Shown in pieces: positions 7,286 through 15,203 of a stretch of DNA of 48,296 nt. The position numbers and the translations under genes were made by a program. The notes under the pieces are model-generated. The model was given only the letters and a program-made list of their open reading frames with translations, did not search any database and was not told the DNA's origin. How positions within the stretch are numbered: the stretch's first letter is position 1; the number at the start of each line of letters is the position of its first letter. The stretch is from DASVDE01 sp036381235 (GTDB taxonomy: Bacteria; Actinomycetota; Thermoleophilia; Solirubrobacterales; 70-9). Location of the stretch: assembly GCA_036381235.1 (NCBI GenBank), contig DASVDE010000006.1:1-48296 (forward strand), given 5' to 3'.

Positions 7286-8941
7286 ATGCCAAGCTTCAAC
7301 TCAATCGTCGCGGGCATGCGGCAGTCTGTAGCGGACGCCGTATTCGAGGCAAGGGTCTTGCATGAAGCAGGGGTCATTGGGCCGGTGCGCCCGGATAAGG
7401 CGGCCAAGATCGGCTCGACCTTCATCCGTTGGGGAGCATCGCCGGCCACCGGGATCGCCACCGCCGCGATCCACCATCCGCACGAGACCTTCATCGTCGA
7501 CGAGCTGGGCTCGCTCAGCTTCGAGCGAGTCCATCGCCGCTCGAACGCGCTCGCCAACTCCTTCGCTGCGATGGGCATCGGATACGGCGACGGGATAGGG
7601 GTCATGTGCCGCAACCATCGCGGCTTCATCGAGACGACGCTGGCTGCCGCCAAGCTCGGCGCCAGCGCCCTCTATCTGAACACGATGTTCGCCGGGCCGC
7701 AGCTCGTCGAGGTGATGGAGCGCGAGGGCCCGAAGGCGCTCGTCTACGACGAGGAGTTCGCCGGCCTGCTCGACGGGCTCAACGGAGGAGTGGAGCACAT
7801 CGTCGCCTGGACCGACGGCCCGAGCGAGTCTAAGACCTTGGAGTCGTTGATCGCTGCGGGTGATGACTCCGATCTGAAGCCGCCGCCGGACAAACCGAGG
7901 TTCGTGATCCTCACCTCGGGCACGACGGGAACGCCGAAGGGGGCGCAGCGCTCCAGCCCCGACGGGCTGCTGATGATGGCCGCGATCATCGACAAGATCC
8001 CATACCGCAGCCGCGAGACGATGATGATCGCGGCGCCGCTCTTTCATTCCTGGGGCTTCTTCCATTTCGTGGTCAGCCTGCCTACCGCGTCGACGATCGT
8101 GCTTCGCCGGCGCTTTGATCCCGAGCAGACCCTGCAGGCGACTGAGGATTACCGCGCCCAGGTGCTCGCGGTCGTGCCTGTGATGGTCCAGCGCATCCTG
8201 CAGCTGCCCGAGGAAACGCTGGCCAAGTACGACCTGTCGTCGCTGCGGATCACCTCGATCTCCGGGTCGGCCCTGCCGGGCGAGTTGGCGCTCGAATGGA
8301 TGGACCGCTTCGGCGACAGCGTCTACAACCTCTACGGCTCCACTGAGGTCTCCTGGGCGACGGTCGCCACCCCGGAAGATCTGCGCGCCGCCCCCGGCAC
8401 CGCGGGCCGCCCGCCGCGCGGAACGACGGTGCGCCTCTATGACGACGACGGGCGCGAGGTGCCGCGGGGCGAGGTCGGCCGCATCTTCGTCGGAAACGAC
8501 ATGTCGTTCGAGGGCTATACGGGTGGCGGCGGAAAAGAGATCATGGACGGCTTGCTGAGCAGCGGCGACGTCGGTCATTTCGATGCTGCCGGCCGGCTCT
8601 TCGTCGACGGGCGAGACGACGAGATGATCGTCTCCGGGGGCGAGAACGTCTTCCCCCGGGAGGTGGAGGACCTGCTTGCCGATCACGATGGCGTGGTCGA
8701 GGTAGCGGTGATCGGGGTCGAAGATGACGAGTACGGGCAGCGGCTGAAGGCATTTGTCGTCGCTGCCGCCGAAGTAGAGGTCTCCGAAGAGGAGCTGAAG
8801 GCGCACGTCAAGTCCAACCTCGCCGGCTACAAGGCGCCGCGTGAGGTCGAATTCCTGGACGAGCTGCCGCGCAACGCGACCGGGAAGGTATTGAAGCGCG
8901 AGTTGCACGACCGCGAGGCGCAAGCGCAGAGCTCGGGCTGA
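7286..8941 (+). CDS. Acyl-CoA synthetase, FadD-like (ANL superfamily)
   Basis: It activates a carboxylic acid to its CoA thioester through an acyl-AMP intermediate. This 551-residue protein has the AMP-binding P-loop LTSGTTGTPKGA (around residue 210), the adenine motif LYGSTEVSWA, the hinge SGDVGHFDAAGRLFVDGRDDE, and the C-terminal domain with the catalytic lysine in LPRNATGKVLKREL. It resembles mycobacterial FadD2/FadD12-type medium- or long-chain ligases, but the chain length cannot be read from sequence. It interrupts the ispF-cysS order and may serve the acyl-CoA dehydrogenase cluster further along. Confidence 0.9.
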   Translation: MPSFNSIVAGMRQSVADAVFEARVLHEAGVIGPVRPDKAAKIGSTFIRWGASPATGIATAAIHHPHETFIVDELGSLSFERVHRRSNALANSFAAMGIGYGDGIGVMCRNHRGFIETTLAAAKLGASALYLNTMFAGPQLVEVMEREGPKALVYDEEFAGLLDGLNGGVEHIVAWTDGPSESKTLESLIAAGDDSDLKPPPDKPRFVILTSGTTGTPKGAQRSSPDGLLMMAAIIDKIPYRSRETMMIAAPLFHSWGFFHFVVSLPTASTIVLRRRFDPEQTLQATEDYRAQVLAVVPVMVQRILQLPEETLAKYDLSSLRITSISGSALPGELALEWMDRFGDSVYNLYGSTEVSWATVATPEDLRAAPGTAGRPPRGTTVRLYDDDGREVPRGEVGRIFVGNDMSFEGYTGGGGKEIMDGLLSSGDVGHFDAAGRLFVDGRDDEMIVSGGENVFPREVEDLLADHDGVVEVAVIGVEDDEYGQRLKAFVVAAAEVEVSEEELKAHVKSNLAGYKAPREVEFLDELPRNATGKVLKRELHDREAQAQSSG

Positions 8942-9005
8942 GCGGCCCACGCAAATTGCGGTTTTCCGACGCCGGGCGGGGTGGCGTCGCCTCCGGCGCC
9001 CATAG

Positions 9006-9011
9006 TAGGTT
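9006..9011 (+). promoter_or_regulatory. Minus-10 TAGGTT for the coiled-coil gene (leaderless)
   Basis: TAGGTT ends eight bases before ATG 9020. An upstream in-frame ATG at 8981 lies before this element, so 9020 is the favoured start. Confidence 0.45.
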
Positions 9012-9019
9012 GCTCCGGG

Positions 9020-9910
9020 ATGGGCCAGGCTGCGGCCAAACTGAGAGTCGTCGACGAGGCGACGGAGAAGATGCACGGCATCGCCGGCCAGGCGCTGGAA
9101 TGGGTGCGTGTAAGCGAGGAGCGCCTGGCAACTGCCGAGGGTCGCGCCGCCGAAGCGGAGGCTCGTACCAGGGAGGTGCGCGCCGAGGTGAAGGAGCGCG
9201 CGATGTCGACGCTGGCCAAGCTCGCCGAGGAAGGTCGGCAGCGCCACGCGGTTGAACGCGCCAAACGCCGCGAGGTCGAAGCGCGGATCGAGAGAGCCGA
9301 GGCGGCTCGGGATCGCGCCGAGAGGGCATTTGAGGAGGTCCAGCACCGTGCCCAGGAGGATCGCGAGGCGCTCGCTGCTCAAATGACCGGGGTTCGCGCG
9401 AATGCCGAGAAAGTGCTGCTGGAGAAGGTGCGTGGCCTGAAGGCCGATGCCGAGCGCAGGATCCGGGAAGCGGTCGAGAAGGCCGAAGCGGAAGCCGATC
9501 GCCGGATCGCTGTCGCCGAGCAGCGGGCCGCGGATGCCGAGGCGGCCGCCGCCGAGGCGAAGGAGGTCGCTATCCGGCTCGAGACCGAGATCGAGCAACG
9601 TGTTATGGAGGGGACCGAGGATGTTCGGCGCGAGGCCGAGGAGCGGGTCCGCAGCCTGGTCGAGAAGGTCGAGCGCGAGGCCGAGGAGCGGGCGCGGTCG
9701 CGCGCCGAAGAGCAGCTTCAGGCGGAGTCGGAACGGATTCGCAGCCAGGCGGAGAAGCGCGAGGAGCGAGCGCGACGGGTCGCCGAGGAGGAGATCCGAG
9801 CCACGGCCAACCGAGCCAAGCGAGAGGCGATGGCCGCAGCCGAAGAAACAGCTCCCGATTGGGCGCGCGCCGAAGCCGGCGCGTCAGCCGCCGGCTACCG
9901 GACCTTCTAG
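9020..9910 (+). CDS. Alanine/glutamate/arginine-rich coiled-coil protein, unknown function
   Basis: Almost the whole 296-residue chain is charged heptad-like sequence (RVSEERLATAEGRAAEAEAR, REAEERVRSLVEKVEREAEE and similar), with no helix breaker until the last 25 residues. It has no signal peptide and no membrane segment, so a cytosolic rod is predicted. Internal repeats such as REAEERVR and REAEERAR suggest growth by duplication. It superficially resembles cytoskeletal or scaffold proteins and the helical part of ATP synthase b subunits, but I recognise no family. Its TAG stop is the first half of the TAGGCT element of cysS. Confidence 0.7.
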   Translation: MGQAAAKLRVVDEATEKMHGIAGQALEWVRVSEERLATAEGRAAEAEARTREVRAEVKERAMSTLAKLAEEGRQRHAVERAKRREVEARIERAEAARDRAERAFEEVQHRAQEDREALAAQMTGVRANAEKVLLEKVRGLKADAERRIREAVEKAEAEADRRIAVAEQRAADAEAAAAEAKEVAIRLETEIEQRVMEGTEDVRREAEERVRSLVEKVEREAEERARSRAEEQLQAESERIRSQAEKREERARRVAEEEIRATANRAKREAMAAAEETAPDWARAEAGASAAGYRTF

Positions 9911-9913
9911 GCT
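9908..9913 (+). promoter_or_regulatory. Minus-10 TAGGCT for cysS, overlapping the upstream stop codon
   Basis: The TAG stop of the coiled-coil gene is part of TAGGCT, which ends ten bases before ATG 9924. No Shine-Dalgarno is present. Confidence 0.45.
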
Positions 9914-9923
9914 CCGCCTCGCG

Positions 9924-11324
9924 ATGCGCGAGGTGAGGATCAAGGACACGCTGAGTGGCGAGGTGCGGGCGATCGAGCCCGATGGGGAGGTGGGGATCTA
10001 CGCCTGCGGCCCGACCGTGTACAGCCGCATCCACATCGGAAACGCACGGCCGTTCGTCGTCTTCTCGCTGTTAGCCCGTTTTCTGCGGTCCGAGGGCTAT
10101 ATCGCGAAGCTGGTCGTCAACGTCACCGACATCAACGACAAGATCTACGATGCGGCACGGGAGGCGGGGAAACCCTCCGGGGAGTTTGCGGCGCGGATGA
10201 CGCAAGCTTACTTCGAAGACACGGATCGGCTGGGGCTAGGCCGTCCCGATGCCGAGCCGCGGGCGACGGAGACGATCGACGGGATCGTGGCGATGATCGC
10301 CACGCTGATCGACCGTGGGCATGCCTACGAGGCCGGGGGGGATGTCTACTTTCGGGTGCGCAGCTTCGTCGGCTATGGCAAGCTCTCCAATCGCCGCGCC
10401 GAGGACATGGACCAGGGCGAGGAGGCCGGCTCGGCGTCGCTGAAGGAGGACTCCCTCGACTTCGCCCTGTGGAAGGGACACAAGGCTGACGAGGACACCT
10501 CCTGGGACTCTCCCTGGGGACCGGGTCGTCCCGGCTGGCATATCGAGTGCTCGGTGATGGCGGAAGCGGAGCTGGGGCCCTCATTCGCGATCCACGGCGG
10601 CGGGTCGGACCTCGTCTTCCCCCACCACGAGAACGAGATCGCCCAGTCCGAGGCGGCGGGGCGCCCGTTCGCCCGCGCCTGGATGCACAACGGGATGATC
10701 GAGACGGATGCAGAGAAGATGTCGAAGTCGGAGGGCAACATCTTCCAGCTCTCCGAGGCGCTCGACCGCTACGGGCGAGAGGCCGTGGTTGCCTACCTGA
10801 TCTCAGGGCACTATCGACAACCACTGGCCTTCGGGCCCGAGCAGATGCAGCAGGCGGTGGCCCAGGTAGAGCGACTTAGGAATTTCTTCCGAGAGAATCC
10901 GGTTGCCGGAGAGTCCGGGGGGGTCCGAACGGAGCCTCCCCGCTGTTGCTCCGGCAGGACCCCCCCGGACTCTCCGGCAGCGAAGCGCTTGCAGAAATTC
11001 AAGGACGCCCTGGCCGACGATTTCAACACTCCACGGGCAATGGCCGAAGCGTTTGAGCTTGTGACTGAGGCCAATCGCGAAGAGATGCCTGAGGCGCCCG
11101 AGGCGGTTCGAGAGATGCTCGAGCTTGTGGGGCTCGGCTCCCTTACCCAGCCAGATAAGGGGGCGGGGGCCGACCCGGAGGCCGAAGCCCTCCTTGCCCA
11201 GCGCGAGGAGGCGCGGGTGGCCAGGGATTTCGAGCGGGCGGATGAGATTCGGGATCGGTTGGCTGAGATGGGTTGGGAGGTGCGGGACTCGGCGGATGGC
11301 GCCAGGCTCGTGCGCAAGGGCTGA
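9924..11324 (+). CDS. cysS: CysS, cysteinyl-tRNA synthetase with an in-frame palindromic insertion
   Basis: It charges tRNA-Cys. The 466-residue class I synthetase shows zinc ligand C28 in ACGPTVY, the ATP motif HIGN (residues 37-40), WHIECS, FPHHENE (further zinc ligands) and KMSKS (about residues 265-269). Residues about 327-352 form an extra Gly/Pro/Arg-rich stretch between ERLRNFFREN and AAKRLQKFKDALADDFNTP. They are encoded by a 76-bp perfect-armed palindrome. The site is a surface loop before the DDFNTP helix and probably tolerates insertion. The stop overlaps the rlmB start in TGATG. Confidence 0.96.
   Translation: MREVRIKDTLSGEVRAIEPDGEVGIYACGPTVYSRIHIGNARPFVVFSLLARFLRSEGYIAKLVVNVTDINDKIYDAAREAGKPSGEFAARMTQAYFEDTDRLGLGRPDAEPRATETIDGIVAMIATLIDRGHAYEAGGDVYFRVRSFVGYGKLSNRRAEDMDQGEEAGSASLKEDSLDFALWKGHKADEDTSWDSPWGPGRPGWHIECSVMAEAELGPSFAIHGGGSDLVFPHHENEIAQSEAAGRPFARAWMHNGMIETDAEKMSKSEGNIFQLSEALDRYGREAVVAYLISGHYRQPLAFGPEQMQQAVAQVERLRNFFRENPVAGESGGVRTEPPRCCSGRTPPDSPAAKRLQKFKDALADDFNTPRAMAEAFELVTEANREEMPEAPEAVREMLELVGLGSLTQPDKGAGADPEAEALLAQREEARVARDFERADEIRDRLAEMGWEVRDSADGARLVRKG
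10904..10979. repeat. 76-bp palindromic element inside cysS with 23-bp perfect arms
   Basis: The left arm (10904-10926) begins TGCCGGAGAGTCC and contains seven G. The right arm (10957-10979) is its exact reverse complement. Inside the 30-nt loop, CGGAGC (10930-10935) pairs with GCTCCG (10948-10953). The insertion keeps the cysS frame. An arm of this length is far beyond chance even at this GC content, so a mobile palindromic element is the likely source. Confidence 0.75.
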
Positions 11325-11977
11325 TGGCGAGCCAGCTGATCTATGGCAAGCAGCCGGTTTTCGAGGCTGAGCGGGGAAGGCGGCGGGTGCATCGTGTCTG
11401 GCGCGCGCCGGAGACCTCCGTCGCGGAGCTGGAGCGCCTCTGTGGATCGCCGGACCACCAGGGGGTCGTCGCCGAGGTCGATCCTTACCCCTACGGAGAT
11501 CCCGGAGGACTGCTGAAGCGGGAGGGGGCGCTGATCGTCGCCCTCGACCAGGTCCAGGATCCGCGCAATCTAGGCGCCGTCTGTCGCTCGGCGGAGTTCG
11601 CCGGCGCTGCGGGCGTCGTCATCCCCGACCGACGCGCGGCCGAGGTGACCGCAGTAGCTTGCAAGGCTTCGGCAGGCGCGGTGGAGCACCTCGAGGTTGC
11701 TCACGTCCGCAACCTCGCCGACTGGCTTGGCGAGGCGAAGGACGCCGGCTTCTGGATCTGGGGCGCCGACGCCGAAGCCACCCAGGCTCCATGGGATGTC
11801 GATCTCACCGATAAGACGGTCCTGGTCCTCGGCGGCGAGGGAAAGGGAATCCGCCCCCGCGTCGCCTCCATGTGCGACGACCTGATCGCTCTTCCGTCCC
11901 ACGGCAAGGTCGACTCTCTAAACGTCTCAGCAGCCGCGTCTGCGCTGCTCTTCGAGGCGGCGCGCCAGAGGGTCTAA
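11324..11977 (+). CDS. rlmB: RlmB/TrmH-family 23S rRNA 2'-O-ribose methyltransferase
   Basis: This SPOUT-class methyltransferase of 217 residues is predicted to methylate a ribose in 23S rRNA (G2251 in E. coli for RlmB). The N-terminal L30e-like substrate domain starts LIYGKQPVFEA. The catalytic knot has motif 1 QDPRNLGAVCRSAEFAGA, motif 2 VLVLGGEGKGIRP and motif 3 LPSHGKVDSLNVSAAASALLFEA. The start ATG 11324 overlaps the cysS stop. The cysS-rlmB order is conserved in both Bacillus and mycobacteria, which supports RlmB over other TrmH relatives. Confidence 0.93.
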   Translation: MASQLIYGKQPVFEAERGRRRVHRVWRAPETSVAELERLCGSPDHQGVVAEVDPYPYGDPGGLLKREGALIVALDQVQDPRNLGAVCRSAEFAGAAGVVIPDRRAAEVTAVACKASAGAVEHLEVAHVRNLADWLGEAKDAGFWIWGADAEATQAPWDVDLTDKTVLVLGGEGKGIRPRVASMCDDLIALPSHGKVDSLNVSAAASALLFEAARQRV

Positions 11978-11981
11978 CAAA

Positions 11982-11997
11982 TGCAACGGCGGTTGCA
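11982..11997. other. Hairpin TGCAACGGCGGTTGCA after rlmB
   Basis: This is a perfect 6-bp stem with a GGCG loop, five bases after the rlmB stop and about 18 bp before the -35 box of the sigma-factor promoter. There is no U-tract, so it may be a weak terminator or an operator. Confidence 0.35.
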
Positions 11998-12014
11998 CGA
12001 ACGTCAGTTTGGGG

Positions 12015-12042
12015 TTGACAGAACTCCGCGCGGACGTAAACT
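12015..12042 (+). promoter_or_regulatory. Consensus housekeeping promoter of the SigH-like gene
   Basis: TTGACA (12015-12020), a 16-bp spacer and TAAACT (12037-12042) form the best two-box promoter in the window. Transcription would begin near 12049, giving a leader of about 100 nt before GTG 12152. Confidence 0.75.
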
Positions 12043-12137
12043 ACCGCGCCACAAAGGGTGAACCTCAGCTTGAGTCTGAGATTTCCCAGTCAATAGGGCG
12101 CCTCAGGGGAGGTAATTGGCGCCACGACCCTTCGTCC

Positions 12138-12147
12138 AAGGAGAAGG
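12138..12147 (+). promoter_or_regulatory. Shine-Dalgarno AAGGAGAAGG that sets the sigH start
   Basis: AGGAG lies eight bases before GTG 12152. A second site, GGGGAGG (12106-12112), lies too close to the in-frame TTG 12116 to be ideal, so GTG 12152 is preferred. Confidence 0.6.
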
Positions 12148-12151
12148 ATCT

Positions 12152-12862
12152 GTGGCTCTATCTACGCCTACGCAGGAAATGCGACTCCCTTCCGGGCGCC
12201 TGAACGGCTCTGCTCGGCCGGCAAGCACTAACCCTCAACCTGAACTTGATGACCATTATCTGGTCGCCCTCGCCAAGGACGGGCGGGCGGACGCCTACGA
12301 CACCATCGTCCGTCGCTATCGCGGTTTCGTCCGGTTGAAGGCGTCGTCCTACTTCCTACTCGGCGGGGAGGCTGACGACCTGATTCAGGAGGGCCTGCTC
12401 GGCCTCTACAAGGCGATTCGCGATTACCGCACCGATCGAGAGTCCAGCTTCCGCAATTTCGCGGAGCTCTGCATCACCCGACAGATCATCACCGCGGTGA
12501 AGACCGCGACCCGCAACAAGCACACGCCTCTCAACCAGTACGTCTCGTTCAGCCAGACGCCGGCTGCGGCGGGCGATTCGGAGACGACCCTCGATGAGAT
12601 CCTGCCTGGCCCCGGCGTCCACGATCCGGTCAACCAGGTGATTGCCACCGAAGAGCTGGAGAGCCTCGTCTCCTGTCTCTCGGGCGTGTCCGGCGTCCTC
12701 TCCGATCTCGAGAGCCGTGTCCTTTCCCTCTATCTGGACGGTCACTCCTATGAGCTGATCGCCGAGAAGCTGGAGTGCGACACGAAGACCGTCGACAATG
12801 CTCTGCAGCGCGTCAAGCGCAAGGTGGGCGCCCATCTCGCCTCTCGCGAAGTCTTGGCCTGA
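12152..12862 (+). CDS. sigH: RNA polymerase sigma factor of the SigH (Spo0H) type
   Basis: This 236-residue sigma-70 family protein closely follows Bacillus SigH: region 2 GEADDLIQEGLLGLYKAIRDYR, then FAELCITRQIITAVKTATRNKHTPLNQY (almost word for word the SigH signature), and region 4 LSDLESRVLSLYLDGHSYELIAEKLECDTKTVDNALQRVKRK. In Bacillus, SigH drives transition-state and early sporulation genes; the regulon here is unknown. The start is GTG 12152, chosen for its Shine-Dalgarno; TTG 12116 would add 12 residues. Its place after rlmB matches the Bacillus order, which supports orthology. It ends 17 bp from a convergent gene. Confidence 0.92.
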   Translation: MALSTPTQEMRLPSGRLNGSARPASTNPQPELDDHYLVALAKDGRADAYDTIVRRYRGFVRLKASSYFLLGGEADDLIQEGLLGLYKAIRDYRTDRESSFRNFAELCITRQIITAVKTATRNKHTPLNQYVSFSQTPAAAGDSETTLDEILPGPGVHDPVNQVIATEELESLVSCLSGVSGVLSDLESRVLSLYLDGHSYELIAEKLECDTKTVDNALQRVKRKVGAHLASREVLA

Positions 12863-12879
12863 CGGCCACAAAAACAGGC

Positions 12880-14031
12880 TCAGGTGAAGGCGGCCGCGGC
12901 CGGAAGCGCGTCGACCTCGTAGCTGAGGCCTGAGCCGGCCATCGCGTCGAGGAACGGGGCCGGCTCGAAGGCCTGTGCCGGCGCCAAGGCGCCGCTGCGC
13001 TCGAATGAGGGGTCGGCGCAGAGCAGAGCGGCGTGGGCCAGGCCGGCTGCGGTGAGGCCGTAGACGTCGGTGCCCCGCACAACGCCGCGCCGCGACCGCG
13101 TCCCGACGCTCGCCATGCACTCGATGACGAACCTCGCCACTGCACGTTGCTTTTCGTTGGGGCCGGTGGGCAGGCGGCGGATCAGCCCTCCGGTCGCTCG
13201 GCGCAGCGGGGTTCGCATGGCCAGTCCCATGATGGGGGCCGCCGCAGTTGCCAGGGGCATCAGGCGGGGTGGGACCACCATGCCGTTGAGCAGCGTCCGA
13301 ACCCGGCGGACATCTATGTGCTTGGGCACAGTTATCTGCTCGCCTGCGGGATAGCGCAGCATTCGCTGCTTGCCGAGTGGCTCGGCGAATTGCCAGCTGC
13401 CGCCGCCGGCGCTGCGGGGAGCCGGTTGCCATGCCCCGTCCCGCCAGACGACGTCGCCGCCTCTCATCATCTCCAGGGCGGACAGCGCGGTGCCGTGTGT
13501 GGGGGCGAAGCCGTGCACGCAGTAGGCGACGGTGATCTCGTCCAGGGGGCCCATCCTTTCCGCGGTCAGCGCCGCGATCAGGTCTCCCGGCGCATAGTCG
13601 AAACCCATCCCGGAGACGATCGCCGCTCCGTTCGCCGCGGCGCGCTCCCCATAGCGGTCGAAGCTCAGCTTGATGAAGGGCTGCTCGCCGGTCGTGTCCA
13701 GGTAATGAGTGCCGGTTTCTGTGGCTGCGGCGAGCACCGGCTCGCCATGCAGAGTGAACGGTCCGGCACAGGCCACGACTGTCGAGCATGGCTCCAGCAG
13801 CCTGCGCAACTCCCTGTCATCGCTCACCTCGGCCACCGCGAAGGGGATTCCCCCCAGGTCCGCCGAGAGGGCCTCGAGCTTGTCTGCGCTGCGCCCGGCG
13901 ATCAGGAACTCGGCGCCCAGACGGCGCAGCTCCTGAGCGATCAGCGTCCCGGTGAACCCGGTGGCGCCATAGATGGCGATCGGTCCGCTCTGGGGCGGCG
14001 TCGCATCGGGTGTCGCACCGCTGGTCGCCAT
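12880..14031 (-). CDS. Saccharopine-dehydrogenase-like NAD(P)-binding oxidoreductase
   Basis: This 383-residue protein has an N-terminal Rossmann motif IAIYGATGFTGTLIAQEL (residues 18-35) and the VVACAGPFTLHGEPVLAAA and GTHYLDTTGEQPF blocks typical of saccharopine-dehydrogenase-like and trans-acting enoyl reductase proteins (Rv2449c/Rv2953 type). Those relatives reduce lipid intermediates, but the substrate cannot be told here. It is a single gene facing sigH. TACCGT lies six bases before the ATG, indicating a leaderless transcript. Confidence 0.8.
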   Translation of the reverse strand: MATSGATPDATPPQSGPIAIYGATGFTGTLIAQELRRLGAEFLIAGRSADKLEALSADLGGIPFAVAEVSDDRELRRLLEPCSTVVACAGPFTLHGEPVLAAATETGTHYLDTTGEQPFIKLSFDRYGERAAANGAAIVSGMGFDYAPGDLIAALTAERMGPLDEITVAYCVHGFAPTHGTALSALEMMRGGDVVWRDGAWQPAPRSAGGGSWQFAEPLGKQRMLRYPAGEQITVPKHIDVRRVRTLLNGMVVPPRLMPLATAAAPIMGLAMRTPLRRATGGLIRRLPTGPNEKQRAVARFVIECMASVGTRSRRGVVRGTDVYGLTAAGLAHAALLCADPSFERSGALAPAQAFEPAPFLDAMAGSGLSYEVDALPAAAAFT

Positions 14032-14037
14032 CCCCGC

Positions 14038-14043
14038 ACGGTA
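14038..14043 (-). promoter_or_regulatory. Minus-10 TACCGT for the saccharopine-dehydrogenase-like gene (leaderless)
   Basis: On the reverse strand TACCGT ends six bases before ATG 14031, with no Shine-Dalgarno. Confidence 0.45.
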
Positions 14044-14067
14044 ACGACATCGACACTCGCCGCCCGA

Positions 14068-15084
14068 TCAGCCAGGCGCGGTGGCGTCCCGGCTCTCTCC
14101 CAGATCGGTGAGCACGTAGTCGAGCAGCCGCCTGCCGTGTTCGGAGGCGACCTCGACGTCGTCGGCGTTGATGCGGGCGCGGTGCAGCGACTGCATGCGC
14201 AGAACGTCGCCATCGGCGCGGGGGTTGGGGAAGACACCGGCGTAGGAGACGCCGAGGCGCTCGAGATGGTCGGCGACGAGCGCTGTGGCCGGATGCTCCA
14301 GGGGGAGGTCAAGGTAGACGGCGTCCAGACCGAGGCGGTGGAAGAGGTGGTGGCGCTCGGCGGCGACCGCGGCCTCCAGATCGGCGCCCGGCGCTTGCGC
14401 TGTGATCAGCGCCAGGTTGTGGTCCCCATCGACCTCTACGTGCAGCTCGGTCCGCTCGGGCAGCTGCGTCTCAGCGGGCGGCTCGGCGAGGGTGCCGCGC
14501 AGCTCGCACAGCTCCAGGGTCTGGTGAACGATGTCGTAGTGGCGCTCGGGCGCATAGACCGCGCGTTCCTGGCCGTCGTTCAGCTTCGCGTAGAAGAGCG
14601 CAGCCGATTGGCGTCGGGGACGCTGCTCGGCCGCCGCGTCGTTGGACACGGTGGCCGGTATCCAGCCCAGCAGGAAGCCCGTCTCGTGCGCGCCCAGCTC
14701 GAGGTTGGCGCGCTGGCTATACGGGTGGGCGGCGGTCGCTTCGCTGAACATCCCCGCCATCCCCTTCTCCCGCGCCCAGTCCATCAGGAAGCGCTTGGTG
14801 CGGGTGAACAGGTGTTGTCCGCGCGCCGCGGGCATCGTCACCGCCTGTCCGGAGTGCCCGACGGCATCGCCGCGGGCGGCGAGGCTCATTCCCTCGTGGC
14901 AGAGCAGCGAGCCGTCCTCGGACTCGGCGATGCAAGACACGTATTTTCCGGCGGCCAGTCGTGCCGACACCTCCTTCGGGTCATAGACCCAGCGCACGTC
15001 ATAGCTGTCGCCGTAGGCGACCCGAATCGCCTCGCTCAGCATCGCCCCCTCGTCGGGACGAAGAAACCGGAACGTCGCCTCCAT
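14068..15084 (-). CDS. GNAT-like acyltransferase, putative
   Basis: This 338-residue protein is tentatively GNAT-fold. The N-terminal FRFLRPDEGAMLSEAIRVAYGDSY looks like a GNAT beta1-alpha1 start, and RTKRFLMDWAREKGMAGMFSEATAAHPYSQRANLELGA resembles the acetyl-CoA helix followed by a QRANLELG-type block. A second acyltransferase-like half follows, ending in ALVADHLERLGVSYAGVFPNP. Substrate and family are not recognised. Its start lies 21 bp from the tRNA-Thr gene, divergently, and the two appear to share a TATATT-type -10 region. Confidence 0.55.
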   Translation of the reverse strand: MEATFRFLRPDEGAMLSEAIRVAYGDSYDVRWVYDPKEVSARLAAGKYVSCIAESEDGSLLCHEGMSLAARGDAVGHSGQAVTMPAARGQHLFTRTKRFLMDWAREKGMAGMFSEATAAHPYSQRANLELGAHETGFLLGWIPATVSNDAAAEQRPRRQSAALFYAKLNDGQERAVYAPERHYDIVHQTLELCELRGTLAEPPAETQLPERTELHVEVDGDHNLALITAQAPGADLEAAVAAERHHLFHRLGLDAVYLDLPLEHPATALVADHLERLGVSYAGVFPNPRADGDVLRMQSLHRARINADDVEVASEHGRRLLDYVLTDLGESRDATAPG

Positions 15085-15090
15085 CCGCTC

Positions 15091-15096
15091 TATATT
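15091..15096 (+). promoter_or_regulatory. Minus-10 TATATT for tRNA-Thr, possibly bidirectional
   Basis: TATATT ends nine bases before the mature tRNA 5' end at 15106. Read on the other strand, the same stretch gives GAATATA about seven bases before the divergent ATG at 15084, so the near-symmetric box may serve both directions. Confidence 0.5.
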
Positions 15097-15105
15097 CGAC
15101 TGTCT

Positions 15106-15178
15106 GCCCGCCTAGCTCAATTGGTAGAGCACCGCTCTTGTAAAGCGGAGGTTTCCGGTTCGATCCCGGAGGCGGGCT
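15106..15178 (+). tRNA. tRNA-Thr (anticodon TGT)
   Basis: The full cloverleaf can be drawn: acceptor GCCCGCC (15106-15112) with GGCGGGC (15171-15177), a D arm with AGCTCAATTGGTAGAGC, anticodon stem CCGCT/AGCGG with loop CTTGTAA giving anticodon TGT, and a T arm CCGG-TTCGATC-CCGG. CCA is not encoded. In actinobacteria a tRNA-Thr often precedes rpmG and secE-nusG. Here an AT-richer islet begins directly after it. Confidence 0.97.
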
Positions 15179-15203
15179 TGCTCATTGCCTGCACCTGTGG
15201 ACG

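Noticed and set aside
12857..12876. GCCTG...CAGGC stem between sigH and the convergent oxidoreductase gene as a bidirectional terminator
   Set aside because: The stem is only five base pairs with a long A-rich loop and overlaps the sigH stop; it is too weak to call.
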